Shown here: positions 29,347-38,247 of the stretch, in pieces
Layout of the letters: the number at the start of each line of letters is the position of its first letter
Numbering within the stretch: position 1 is the stretch's first letter
Origin: Candidatus Hydrogenedentota bacterium
GTDB taxonomy: Bacteria; Hydrogenedentota; Hydrogenedentia; Hydrogenedentales; JAGMZX01
NCBI GenBank assembly: GCA_029556545.1
Contig: JAKQEQ010000063.1
Coordinates: forward strand, 1 to 56,551
Reading direction: 5' to 3'
Length of the DNA stretch: 56,551 nt
Made by a program: the position numbers and the translations under genes
The notes under the pieces: model-generated
Told to the model about the DNA's origin: nothing
Seen by the model: the letters and a program-made list of their open reading frames with translations, nothing else
Databases searched by the model: none

Positions 29347-32340
29347 ATGCACTCGGCGTTTGAACACATTGTCTTCACGGACCCGGCGCAGGCGGCACGG
29401 ATTCTCGACGCATTGGCGCCGGCGGATCAGGATCCGCTGACAACGCACCTTGCGGCCGCGCTCGAGGAGTCCGCGCACCCGAGCAAGGCCCTCGTGCGCC
29501 TCGAACGGTATCTCGATGTCGTGCCCGATCGCGCCTTGGCCATCGAGCGTCTTGCGGAAAGCCTGCCCTATACGCGGATGGCCCTCACGCTCTTCAGCCA
29601 AAGCCACTTTCTCACCGATATCGTGTGCGGAGAACCGGATTCGCTCCCGTGGCTTTGGGACGAGGCGGAACGGACGCGCACGCGTACCCGAGACGAGATG
29701 CTTCATGACATACTGGCCGTAGACGGCGTGCCCGAGGTCTATGAAGCGACCCTGCACGCGTTGCGCGCGTTCCGCCGTCGCGAAATCGCCCGTATCGCTA
29801 TCCGCGACATCTTCGAGCACGCATCCGTGCCGTCATTGACCCTCGACCTCGCGAACCTCGCCGACGCCACCCTCGAGGCGGCCCTGCGCGCGTCCGAGGC
29901 GGAAGTGCGCCGTCGCTTCGGTCGGTCCCAGTGCGTTGATGCCTCGGGACAGGCGCGGGAGGCGGGCTTCGCCGTGCTCGCTCTCGGCAAGCTCGGGGGA
30001 CACGAACTCAATTTCAGTTCCGACATCGACCTGTTGTTTCTCTACGCCGACGAAGGCGACACCACCGGGGAAGGCGGGCGCGCCACCACGAACGCGGACT
30101 ACTTCCGCAAGGTGGGCGAGTTGCTTATCAAGGCGGTGTCCGAGCAGACGGCGGGCGGGCAACTCTTCCGCGTCGACATGCGGCTGCGGCCCTTCGGCAG
30201 CACCGGCCCGCTCGCGATGAGCCTCGAGGCCGCCATCGAATACTATACCACCTATGGCCGCGCGTGGGAGCGCCAGGCGCTAATCAAGGCCCGGCCCTGC
30301 GCCGGCGACCTAGCATTGGGCGACGCCTTCATCGATCGTCTGCGCCCCTTCGTCTTCCCGAGGTACTTCGATGACGAAACGCTCGAGGACATCCGTGAAA
30401 CGAAGCGACAGGTCGAGGCGCAGATTGCGCGGCGCGGCGAGGCGGACCGGGAAGTCAAGCTCGGGCGCGGCGGCATTCGCGATATCGAGTTCACCGTTCA
30501 GATGCTGCAACTGCTAAACGGCGGCGCGTGGCCGGAATTGCGCACGCCGAACACGCTCGAGGCCATCGAGGTCCTCGGCCGCCGCCATTACCTGTCGCCC
30601 TTCGAGGCCAACGCGCTCGCAAGCCACTACGTGTTCCTGCGCGGCGTCGAGCACCGCCTGCAGATCGAGGGCGGACGCCAATGTCACGCGCTGCCGGCGG
30701 ACCCCGAGGCGCTCGACGAGTTCGCCCGGCAGTTGGGCTTTGTCGACGGGGCCTCGTTCATGAACGTCTACCACGACCATACGAAGGAAACGCGTGCGAT
30801 CCTGGACCGTTTCCTCGCGGCGAAGGGTTCCGGCAACCTCTGGGTCGGCGACCTGCTCAACCCGCGATCGGACGGCCACGTCGGGATTCCGCGCCTGCGC
30901 GCCTTGGGATTTCGCGACCCCGACCGCGCGCGGGCGGAACTGCTGGCCTTGTGCGTCGGACCGGAGGATACGCCCCACACCCTCCACGTGCGCCAGGATT
31001 TCGCGGACATCGCGCCCGGCCTGATTCGCGCGCTCGGACGCGCCGCCGATCCCGACCGCACCTTGATGCGTCTCGCCGGCTTGTTGCCGCGCGTGGCCAC
31101 GCCCGGCGCGCTTTACCAGATTCTCAAGTCCAGCAAAGAACTCAGCGAATATCTCGTACAATTGGTCTCGAACAGCGAGTATCTCATGACCATCCTCGTG
31201 CGCGACCCCGGCCTTTTCGACCTGCTCGGCGGCGGAGAAGCCCTCGATACGCCCGCGACGCGCCGGGAACTCAAGGAGGAACTCCGCTTTCTCGCGGACG
31301 CCTACGACAGAAGCGCCGCGCTCTACCGCTTCCGCGACGGCGCCATGCTCCGCGTCGGTCTGCGCGAACTCGTGCGGGATATCTCGCTTGCCGAAGTCGG
31401 GGACGAATTGACGCTCATCGCCGAAGTCGTGCTGGAACACGCGCTCGCCGAAGCGCGCCAGAAGGCCGCGGACCGCTACGGGCCGACCGAAACGTCCTTT
31501 GCCGTGCTGGGCTTCGGCAAGCTGGGCGGCTGGGAAATGGGCTATGGCAGCGACCTCGACCTCGTCTTTGTATATGACAGCGACGGCGCGGGGCCGGACG
31601 GTATGTCCGCGCAGGAATATTTCTCCGCCGTCGCCGCGTGGACGATCAACCGCCTCACCGACCATTCACGCCACGGCGTGCTTTACGATATTGACGCACG
31701 GCTCCGTCCTGACGGCAACAAGGGCATGCTCGCCGTGGGCCACCGCCGCCTGGACGAGTACTATCTCGACGAGGCGCAAGGGTGGGAGCGGCTCGCGTTG
31801 ATGAAGGCGCGCGCCGTCGCCGGCGACCTCCGTTTCGGGCTGCGCGTCGAGCGCCAGGTGAAGGACCTCGCCTTTTCGCTCCCGCTGAATCGGCAGACGC
31901 TCGAACATATCGAGTCGCTCCGCGTCAAGCTCGCCGAGAAGGCTGGGTCTCTCGACCTGAAACGCAGCCCCGGCGGCATCAACGAGATCGAGTTCACCAC
32001 GAGGCTCTGGCAATTGCGCCATGTGCGCGATTTACCCGAACTGAAGCGCGGCGACGTCTTCGGCGCGCTCGATATTCTCATCGAGAACGGCCTCGTCGAC
32101 CCCGGCCAAAGCGCCGCGCTCTACGAGGCCTATGGCGCGTTGCGCCGCATCCTGAACCGCATCCGCATGATGCACGGCGGCCACGAAACCGATCTGCCCG
32201 CCGACTTGGATGCGCGACGCGAATTGGCCGCGCGCTTGCGCATCCAGACCCCGGATCTCGCGGATGACGTCAAGGACTACAAGGATCGCGTTCACGCCAT
32301 CTATGAGGCCGTCCTCCAACACGCTTGGGACGAAGGCTGA
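29347..32340 (+). CDS. bifunctional glutamine synthetase adenylyltransferase/removase
   Basis: 997 residues. Two nucleotidyltransferase domains carry the paired GlnE motifs: LALGKLGGHELNFSSDIDLLF near 214 (deadenylylation half) and LGFGKLGGWEMGYGSDLDLVF near 722 (adenylylation half). Each is followed by a helical GlnD-associated domain (GRGGIRDIEFTVQ and SPGGINEIEFTTR). It switches glutamine synthetase off and on by adenylylation according to PII signals. ATG 29347 is chosen; TTG 29326 would add seven residues. Ribosome sites for both are weak. No glnA or PII gene is in the window. Confidence 0.93.
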   Translation: MHSAFEHIVFTDPAQAARILDALAPADQDPLTTHLAAALEESAHPSKALVRLERYLDVVPDRALAIERLAESLPYTRMALTLFSQSHFLTDIVCGEPDSLPWLWDEAERTRTRTRDEMLHDILAVDGVPEVYEATLHALRAFRRREIARIAIRDIFEHASVPSLTLDLANLADATLEAALRASEAEVRRRFGRSQCVDASGQAREAGFAVLALGKLGGHELNFSSDIDLLFLYADEGDTTGEGGRATTNADYFRKVGELLIKAVSEQTAGGQLFRVDMRLRPFGSTGPLAMSLEAAIEYYTTYGRAWERQALIKARPCAGDLALGDAFIDRLRPFVFPRYFDDETLEDIRETKRQVEAQIARRGEADREVKLGRGGIRDIEFTVQMLQLLNGGAWPELRTPNTLEAIEVLGRRHYLSPFEANALASHYVFLRGVEHRLQIEGGRQCHALPADPEALDEFARQLGFVDGASFMNVYHDHTKETRAILDRFLAAKGSGNLWVGDLLNPRSDGHVGIPRLRALGFRDPDRARAELLALCVGPEDTPHTLHVRQDFADIAPGLIRALGRAADPDRTLMRLAGLLPRVATPGALYQILKSSKELSEYLVQLVSNSEYLMTILVRDPGLFDLLGGGEALDTPATRRELKEELRFLADAYDRSAALYRFRDGAMLRVGLRELVRDISLAEVGDELTLIAEVVLEHALAEARQKAADRYGPTETSFAVLGFGKLGGWEMGYGSDLDLVFVYDSDGAGPDGMSAQEYFSAVAAWTINRLTDHSRHGVLYDIDARLRPDGNKGMLAVGHRRLDEYYLDEAQGWERLALMKARAVAGDLRFGLRVERQVKDLAFSLPLNRQTLEHIESLRVKLAEKAGSLDLKRSPGGINEIEFTTRLWQLRHVRDLPELKRGDVFGALDILIENGLVDPGQSAALYEAYGALRRILNRIRMMHGGHETDLPADLDARRELAARLRIQTPDLADDVKDYKDRVHAIYEAVLQHAWDEG

Positions 32341-32348
32341 GTTCAGCC

Positions 32349-32357
32349 TGTTATAAT
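32349..32357 (+). promoter_or_regulatory. extended -10 promoter element
   Basis: TGTTATAAT, a perfect -10 with TGN extension, lies 28 bases before ATG 32386 and just after the glnE stop. TTGGGA at 32325 is too far (21 bases) to be a normal -35. Confidence 0.55.
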
Positions 32358-32385
32358 CTCTCGCGCAACGCTGTGAGGTGGTCTT

Positions 32386-34452
32386 ATGCTCTGGTGTTTT
32401 TGTCTGGCGTGGTCGTTGGCGCAACCGACCGACTATATCGAGATCTTCGTGGACCAAGGCCCGACGCGGCAGGTGTTCCTGACTGACGCGGAAATCGCCG
32501 AGGTTCGCGCGCGTTGCCACGAAAACGACGCCGCGCGATCAACCGCCGACACGTTGCTCGCCGAGGCGGACGCCCTTGCGGCGGCGACGCTCGACATACC
32601 GCGTACGGAAGGTCAGTGGACGCACTGGTACATCTGCCCGGACGACGGCGCGCCGCTCAGGCCGCGCTCGCCCACCGATCACGTGTGCAGCGCTTGCGGC
32701 AAGATCGTGAAAGGCGCGCGCTTTAACCAGGTCTACGCCGCGCTGCGGCATCGGTATTGGATGAGCGCGGTCGAGACGCTGGGCTGGGCGTATGCGCTCG
32801 AACCAAAACCGATCTACGCCGAACGGGTGCGCGAGATTCTCCTCGAGTACGCCTCGTTCTACCGCGCGCTCGCCTTGCACGACCGCGAGGGCGGCAAGAA
32901 GAGGTCGCCAGCGCGGCTCCACGCGCAGACGCTTGACGAAGCCGTGGCGCTGTGCCAACTGGCCGTCGGGTATGACCGCACCTACGGCGCGCCGTGCTAC
33001 GCGAGCGACGACCACGCGGCAATCGCGACCGGCCTGATTCGGCCCATGATCCAGGTAATCATGCCGAATAGATTCGGCGGATCGAACTGGCAGATTTGGC
33101 ACAATGCAGCCGTCGGCTGCGCCGGCTTCGTGCTGCTTGACGACAATCTCGTCGAGTGGGCGGTCAACGGGCCGTCAGGCTTTATCTTCCAAATGAATAA
33201 CGCCGTACTGGACAGCGGCGCGTGGTTCGAGGAGTCGATGACCTACCATTGGTTCGCGTTGCGCGGCCTGGTCTACCTCATGGAAGCGGCCGCGCGGGCC
33301 GACGTGGACCTCTACGCCCACCCCAACGTGAAAAAGATGTTCGATGCGCCGCTGCGCCTTGTGTTTCCCGACTTAACGTTCCCGCCGCTGAATGACAGCG
33401 ACCGGAGCAACCTGCGAGACGCCCGCATGCTTTACGAAGTGGCCTACAAGCGGTTCCGAGACCCGCAATACGCTGCCGTGCTCGATCCACGCGACACGGT
33501 CTGGGGGCTCTTCTGGGGCGGCAGCCCGATCCCCGACGGCGAGACGCAGAAACTCGCGCTGACCACCTCGAACAGCGAGGCGGAGGGTCTAGCCATTCTC
33601 CGCGACGCAGCGGGGGAAACGGCCCTCTACCTCGACTACGGCGGCGCGGGCACCGACCATGTCCAGCCGGCGAAACTCGGCATCATCTTGTACGCCCACG
33701 GCGACGAACGCTTTGTCGATCCCGGGCGGCTCGTCTACGGGAATCCCCTGCACGGCGCGTGGTATCGCGCCACCATTGCCCACAACACCGTTGTCGTCGG
33801 GACCCGTTCCCAAGCGCTGGCGGAGGGGCGCTTGCAAGCTTTTGCGCACACGGACGAGTTCTGCCTCGTGCGCGCTATGTGCGACACGGCCTACGACAGC
33901 ACCATACTCGACCGAACCCTGCTGATGCGCGATAACCTGATCGTCGATGTGTTCCAGTGTCACGCGTCGCAGGAAACGACCATTGATCTGCCATTGCACC
34001 TGCGCGGCGAACTCGAGAATCCGCCGCCCGCGACGCCCTGTGACCCACTCGCGGACCGCGACGGCTACCAACTGTTACAGGATCAGGCGCGTCTTGACGC
34101 GGAGGCCCGCTTTCTAACGCTTCCGACAGGCGCGAATTCCGGTATACGCATCGGGATGCACGACGACGCGCCGGAAGCCTTTCTCGCGCGCGGCTTCGGA
34201 TCGACGCCCCGCGAATTGCTGCCCTTTGTCTTGCGGCGGTTCCGCGCACGCGATTGCGTCTTCGTGACCACCTACGAACTGTTCGAGGGCAAGCCGCCAA
34301 TGGACCGCAACGTGACAATCGAGCAGAGTTACGCCCTGCTGGTGCGCTTCGGCGACTGGGCGCTCGAACTTAGCGGCGACACCGTCCTGCTGCGCGATGG
34401 CGAGCGCGTCTACATTGGCAGGGACGGCATCACCGCCGCAGTCCCGCGTTGA
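32386..34452 (+). CDS. exported heparinase II/III-family protein (polysaccharide lyase-like)
   Basis: 688 residues. A very short signal peptide (MLWCFCLAWSLAQ) precedes a helical toroid domain (about 20-370) containing a CPDDG...CSACG zinc-knuckle-like insert near 85-105, WQIWHNAAVG near 240 and WFEESMTYHWFALRG. The C-terminal beta-sandwich heparinase II/III domain (about 390-688) includes YLDYG, HGAWYRATIAHNTVVVG and LLMRDNLIVDVF. It likely cleaves uronate-containing polysaccharides. A clear promoter element sits just upstream, and it seems to be transcribed alone. The polysaccharide is unknown. Confidence 0.8.
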   Translation: MLWCFCLAWSLAQPTDYIEIFVDQGPTRQVFLTDAEIAEVRARCHENDAARSTADTLLAEADALAAATLDIPRTEGQWTHWYICPDDGAPLRPRSPTDHVCSACGKIVKGARFNQVYAALRHRYWMSAVETLGWAYALEPKPIYAERVREILLEYASFYRALALHDREGGKKRSPARLHAQTLDEAVALCQLAVGYDRTYGAPCYASDDHAAIATGLIRPMIQVIMPNRFGGSNWQIWHNAAVGCAGFVLLDDNLVEWAVNGPSGFIFQMNNAVLDSGAWFEESMTYHWFALRGLVYLMEAAARADVDLYAHPNVKKMFDAPLRLVFPDLTFPPLNDSDRSNLRDARMLYEVAYKRFRDPQYAAVLDPRDTVWGLFWGGSPIPDGETQKLALTTSNSEAEGLAILRDAAGETALYLDYGGAGTDHVQPAKLGIILYAHGDERFVDPGRLVYGNPLHGAWYRATIAHNTVVVGTRSQALAEGRLQAFAHTDEFCLVRAMCDTAYDSTILDRTLLMRDNLIVDVFQCHASQETTIDLPLHLRGELENPPPATPCDPLADRDGYQLLQDQARLDAEARFLTLPTGANSGIRIGMHDDAPEAFLARGFGSTPRELLPFVLRRFRARDCVFVTTYELFEGKPPMDRNVTIEQSYALLVRFGDWALELSGDTVLLRDGERVYIGRDGITAAVPR

Positions 34453-34630
34453 GCGGAAAGGGACAAGCGGCAGATTTCGCCGCCGGGGGGCAATATCTGC
34501 ATGGAATCCCAGTAATTCGGAGACGGGGCAAGAGATGTAAGTGCTTAGAAAACAGGTACTTGCGCATTCCAGCCGACGCTGGCACACCCATTGCTCCCTC
34601 GTTGGCGGAAACCGGCGGGAAGGGTTGCCG

Positions 34631-35761
34631 ATGCGAATTGACGGCATTGTCTACCAGGCGAACAGAAACCTTCTTCGGGGCAGCGTCGCTGCGCCACACC
34701 CGCGGGGCACAACCTTCGAACAGACACTGACGGTGGTCCAGGCCGCGCCGGAAGGAAACACCGCCGGTGCCCCACGAGAGACGGCGCCTGCCGCCTCCCA
34801 CGTTGTGCGACGCGGCGATACGCTCTCGCACATCGTGCTGAATGCAATGCGCACGGAAAGTACCCGTCCCTCAACCGCCGACTTGTATGCGGCGGTACGC
34901 GCGGTCGCCAGGGCGAACGGCCTTGCGAATCCCGATATCATTCATCCCGGCCAGACCATTGATCTCTCGTCTATCCTGCCCGCCGCCGCCGTTGCGGCGG
35001 CCCCAGCGCCGCCCGCGCCGGTCGATGAACCGCAAGCCGCTCCGCCCCTCGCGTCCACGCCTCCCGCCGACACCGCGCCCGCGCGGGCCCTGTCCGCGAT
35101 GGCCGCCCTGCCCGACCGTACGCCCGCCGCCACACTGACACGCCCGGGTTCGCGGCCTTCGTTTCGGGCTGGCCGCTCGGCGACGCAACGCCTGTCGCGG
35201 CCCATGGGCGGGCCACGCGAGGTTCGCGCCGACCCGACGCCTTTCCAGCTTACCGCCTCCTACTCGTTGCTCGACCCGCACTTGGCGGGATACCTTCCCG
35301 CCACGCCCAAGTCGTCTCCGGCGCTCGCCGCGCTGTCCATGCCGACAGCCAACACGTCTTGGGACGCGCTCCTCGAAACTCCAGGGAGCATCACTTCCGA
35401 ATTCGGTCCGCGGCGCGATCCGTTCACGGGGCAGCCCGATTTTCACGCCGGTATCGACATTGCCGCGGATTTCGGCGCCCGGGTGCGCCCGTTCCGCGAA
35501 GGCGTGGTCCGATTCAGCGGTTGGCGGCCCGGGTACGGCAAAGTGGTCATTGTGCGGCACGATGACGGCGTCGAGAGCGTATATGGCCACAACGCGGCGA
35601 ACCTCGTCGAAGTGGGCGAACGCGTCAACCCGGAATCCGTGATTGCGCTGCTGGGCAATACAGGTCGATCGACGGGACCGCATCTCCATTTCGAGGTGCG
35701 CGTCAACGGTCGCGCCGTCAACCCAGTGTCCTACCTGGAGGGTGTGCGGGCCGCCGACTAA
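34631..35761 (+). CDS. LysM and M23 peptidase domain protein without signal peptide
   Basis: 376 residues. A LysM-like domain (HVVRRGDTLSHIVLNAM, PDIIHPGQTIDL) lies at about 57-118, followed by a Pro/Ala-rich linker (120-200). A C-terminal M23 endopeptidase domain (about 245-370) has metal motif FHAGIDIA near 271, YGHNAA and GPHLHFEV near 350, so the LytM-type zinc site looks complete. It should cut or bind peptidoglycan cross-links. The N-terminus (MRIDGIVYQANRN) is not a signal peptide, odd for a wall enzyme. It may use a non-standard route, such as flagellar/type III export, or the true start may differ. ATG 34631 is preceded by GGAAGGG. It is convergent with the next genes. Confidence 0.78.
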   Translation: MRIDGIVYQANRNLLRGSVAAPHPRGTTFEQTLTVVQAAPEGNTAGAPRETAPAASHVVRRGDTLSHIVLNAMRTESTRPSTADLYAAVRAVARANGLANPDIIHPGQTIDLSSILPAAAVAAAPAPPAPVDEPQAAPPLASTPPADTAPARALSAMAALPDRTPAATLTRPGSRPSFRAGRSATQRLSRPMGGPREVRADPTPFQLTASYSLLDPHLAGYLPATPKSSPALAALSMPTANTSWDALLETPGSITSEFGPRRDPFTGQPDFHAGIDIAADFGARVRPFREGVVRFSGWRPGYGKVVIVRHDDGVESVYGHNAANLVEVGERVNPESVIALLGNTGRSTGPHLHFEVRVNGRAVNPVSYLEGVRAAD

Positions 35762-35812
35762 CAGCCCGTGATGTCTTCGTCCACGCTACTTGCCTCGCCG
35801 CGTGTCGCTGGT

Positions 35813-37861
35813 TCAGCACGCGGCATCCAGCACCTGACGCACCTTCTGTCCTATATCATGAAACGTAAAGGGTTTCGCGATGAAATGCGTTCCTCTTTCG
35901 AGCACTCCGCGGTGGGCGATGGCGTCTGCGGTGTAGCCGGACATATAAAGGACCTTAACGCCGGGCCGCAGACTGCAAACGCGATTCTTCAACTCTTTGC
36001 CGTTCATGACCGGAAGAACCACGTCGGTCAAGAGCAAGTGAATGTCCCCGGCGTGTCTCTCGCATAAGGCGATTGCCTCGCCCGGTCCCAAGGCTTCAAG
36101 CACGCGGTATCCATGCCGTTCCAGCATCCTTCTCGCGAGCGTGCGCAGTAAGACGTCGTCTTCCACGAGCAGAATGGTCTCGTGGCCCCGGGATGCGCTT
36201 GGTCCCCGCGCCGCGGTGACTGCGGGCGCATCTTCGCCGATGTACCTTGGAAGGTAGATTCGGAACGTGGTGCCCTCATCAGGTTCGCTGTAGACTTGGA
36301 TGGCCCCTTTGTTTTGCTTCACGGCGCCGTAGACCGTGGCCAGACCAAGCCCTGTGCCCTTGCCCGGACTCTTGGTGGTGAAAAAAGGTTCATAAATATG
36401 GGCGGCGGTCTCCGCGTCCATACCGCATCCCGTGTCACTCACGGCCAGCATCGCATAATCGCCGGGCGGCAATCCCACGCGCCCTTGGCTCTCGACCTCA
36501 TCCAGACGAACGTTGGCGGTTTCGATGGTCAACTTGCCGCCGTCGGGCATGGCGTCCCGAGCGTTCACGGCCAGATTCGTCACGATCTGGTCCACTTGAG
36601 ACGGGTCCATTACTACGTGCCACAGATCGCGGGAGAGAACGAACTGAATATCAACATCCTCTCCGATAAGACGGCGCAACAACTCCTCCATGGCGTTCAA
36701 CTGCGCGTTCAGGTCTATCACGACCGGAGCAATTGTCTGCTGTCTCGAAAAGGCCAGAAGCTGGCGCGTAAGTTCCGCGCTGCGATTCGCCGCGAACTGG
36801 ACCTGTTCGAGGTCCTTGTAGATGGGGTCTATCGGCTTTAATTCCGCCAGGACCGCCTCGGTATAGCCCATGATCACACTCAGCATGTTGTTGAAATCAT
36901 GCGCGATCCCCCCAGCCAAGCGACCCACCGCTTCCAGCTTCTGCGCGTTAAGATACTGTGCCTCCCGGGCTTTCTCCCTCGTTATGTTTTCTTTGACCGC
37001 AAGGAAGTGCGTGATGGCCCCGGAACTGTCCCGAATCGGCGAGATTGCGGTGCGGTCCCAATACAGGACCCCGTTCTTCTTTCTATTATGAAACTCGCCT
37101 CGCCATTGCCCCCCTGCGGTAATGGTCCCCCAGAGTTCCTGGTATGTCTCCTGCGGGGTTTCTCCCGACTTCAGGATCCTCGGGTTCTGCCCATACAATT
37201 CCTCGCCGGTGTAGCCCGTCATTTCGAGGAATTGGGGATTCACGTACTCGATCTTACCTTCCGTATCCGTGATTACCACCCCGACCGGGCTCTGCTCGAC
37301 CGCCGCGGAGAGTTTGCGGCGCGCCTCCTCCGTTTCCTTGCGTGTCCTGATCTCCTCCTGCAACGCCCGGTTAGCCTGTTCCAGTTGTTCCATCTTGGCT
37401 TCGAGGCGGCGGATAAGCGCTTCGCTGTATTGCTTCAGGATAACCTTTTCTTCACCCGTCGCAGTTGCTGCTGTGGAGAACTCCTTGCTTTCGTACGCCG
37501 TCAACACTTGCTCAATGCGAGCGATGAAGATCTGCGGCTCCATGGGTTTGACAAGGAAGGCATCCGCGCCGAGGTCGAGTGCGAATTGCTCATCCTTAGG
37601 GTCGGTGTAGGTGGCGGTGTAGACAATGAATGGGGCTCGCCGCAACGGTTCCTCTTCCTTCCAGTGGCGCAGAAGCGTATATCCATCCATCACCGGCATG
37701 AGCAGGTCGGAAATGACAATGTCCGGCAGCGTGCGGCGAGCTTTTTCCAAGGCATCGACGCCGTTGGAAGCCGCCTCCACGGCGTACCCGTGGCCTTGCA
37801 GCAGGGCGCTCAACAAGTAACGGCTCTCTTCCCGGTCGTCCACTATCAGCGCTCGGAGCAT
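35813..37861 (-). CDS. hybrid histidine kinase, receiver-PAS-kinase-receiver
   Basis: 682 residues. An N-terminal receiver (1-120, phospho-acceptor D52 in VISDLLMPVMDG) and a short coiled coil are followed by a PAS domain (about 185-300). HisKA has the phosphorylatable His in GGIAHDFNNML near 320, and HATPase_c shows the N, G1 and G2 boxes (NLAVNARDAM, DTGCGMDAE, GKGTGLGLATVYG). A C-terminal receiver has Asp in LLLTDVVLPVMNG near 605. No membrane segment, so it is a soluble integrator. Its start overlaps the end of the receiver gene upstream, and the three genes form one operon. No DNA-binding output domain is encoded here. Confidence 0.9.
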   Translation of the reverse strand: MLRALIVDDREESRYLLSALLQGHGYAVEAASNGVDALEKARRTLPDIVISDLLMPVMDGYTLLRHWKEEEPLRRAPFIVYTATYTDPKDEQFALDLGADAFLVKPMEPQIFIARIEQVLTAYESKEFSTAATATGEEKVILKQYSEALIRRLEAKMEQLEQANRALQEEIRTRKETEEARRKLSAAVEQSPVGVVITDTEGKIEYVNPQFLEMTGYTGEELYGQNPRILKSGETPQETYQELWGTITAGGQWRGEFHNRKKNGVLYWDRTAISPIRDSSGAITHFLAVKENITREKAREAQYLNAQKLEAVGRLAGGIAHDFNNMLSVIMGYTEAVLAELKPIDPIYKDLEQVQFAANRSAELTRQLLAFSRQQTIAPVVIDLNAQLNAMEELLRRLIGEDVDIQFVLSRDLWHVVMDPSQVDQIVTNLAVNARDAMPDGGKLTIETANVRLDEVESQGRVGLPPGDYAMLAVSDTGCGMDAETAAHIYEPFFTTKSPGKGTGLGLATVYGAVKQNKGAIQVYSEPDEGTTFRIYLPRYIGEDAPAVTAARGPSASRGHETILLVEDDVLLRTLARRMLERHGYRVLEALGPGEAIALCERHAGDIHLLLTDVVLPVMNGKELKNRVCSLRPGVKVLYMSGYTADAIAHRGVLERGTHFIAKPFTFHDIGQKVRQVLDAAC

Positions 37862-38247
37862 GGGTGCGTCTCCCTATCGAACGGTGGAAAATAACGCTCA
37901 ACCTCGGTTACAAAGGTCTCCGGGTTAATTGGCTTCTCGATATAACCTTCCGCCCCGGCTGCGAAGACTCGCTCGCGATCTCCGACCATCGCATAGGACG
38001 TCACGGCCACAATGGGGATAGCCTTGAGTTCGGGATCGCTTTTCAGTCGGCGGGCCACCTCATGGCCGTCCATCCCCGGCAACTGTATGTCGAGCAGGAT
38101 GAGGTCAGGGCGCAACTTGCTGGCCAACTCGATGCCGCGCGGGCCCGACTCGGCGTGCACGACCTCATAGCCGCGCGCGCGGAGAAGATACGTCACGAGG
38201 TAGCGGTTCTCCTCGTTATCTTCGATCAACAGGATACTCGAGCTCAT
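37846..38247 (-). CDS. single-domain response regulator (DivK/CheY-like)
   Basis: 133 residues, a receiver domain only. It has the acidic pair in LLIEDNEENR, phospho-acceptor D53 (LILLDIQLPGMDG), the switch Thr/Ser in VAVTSYA and the lysine in YIEKPI. With no output domain it probably shuttles phosphate between the two kinases on either side. Its ATG overlaps the stop of the upstream kinase (ATGA) and its end overlaps the downstream kinase start by 16 bases, showing tight translational coupling. Confidence 0.92.
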   Translation of the reverse strand: MSSSILLIEDNEENRYLVTYLLRARGYEVVHAESGPRGIELASKLRPDLILLDIQLPGMDGHEVARRLKSDPELKAIPIVAVTSYAMVGDRERVFAAGAEGYIEKPINPETFVTEVERYFPPFDRETHPCSER

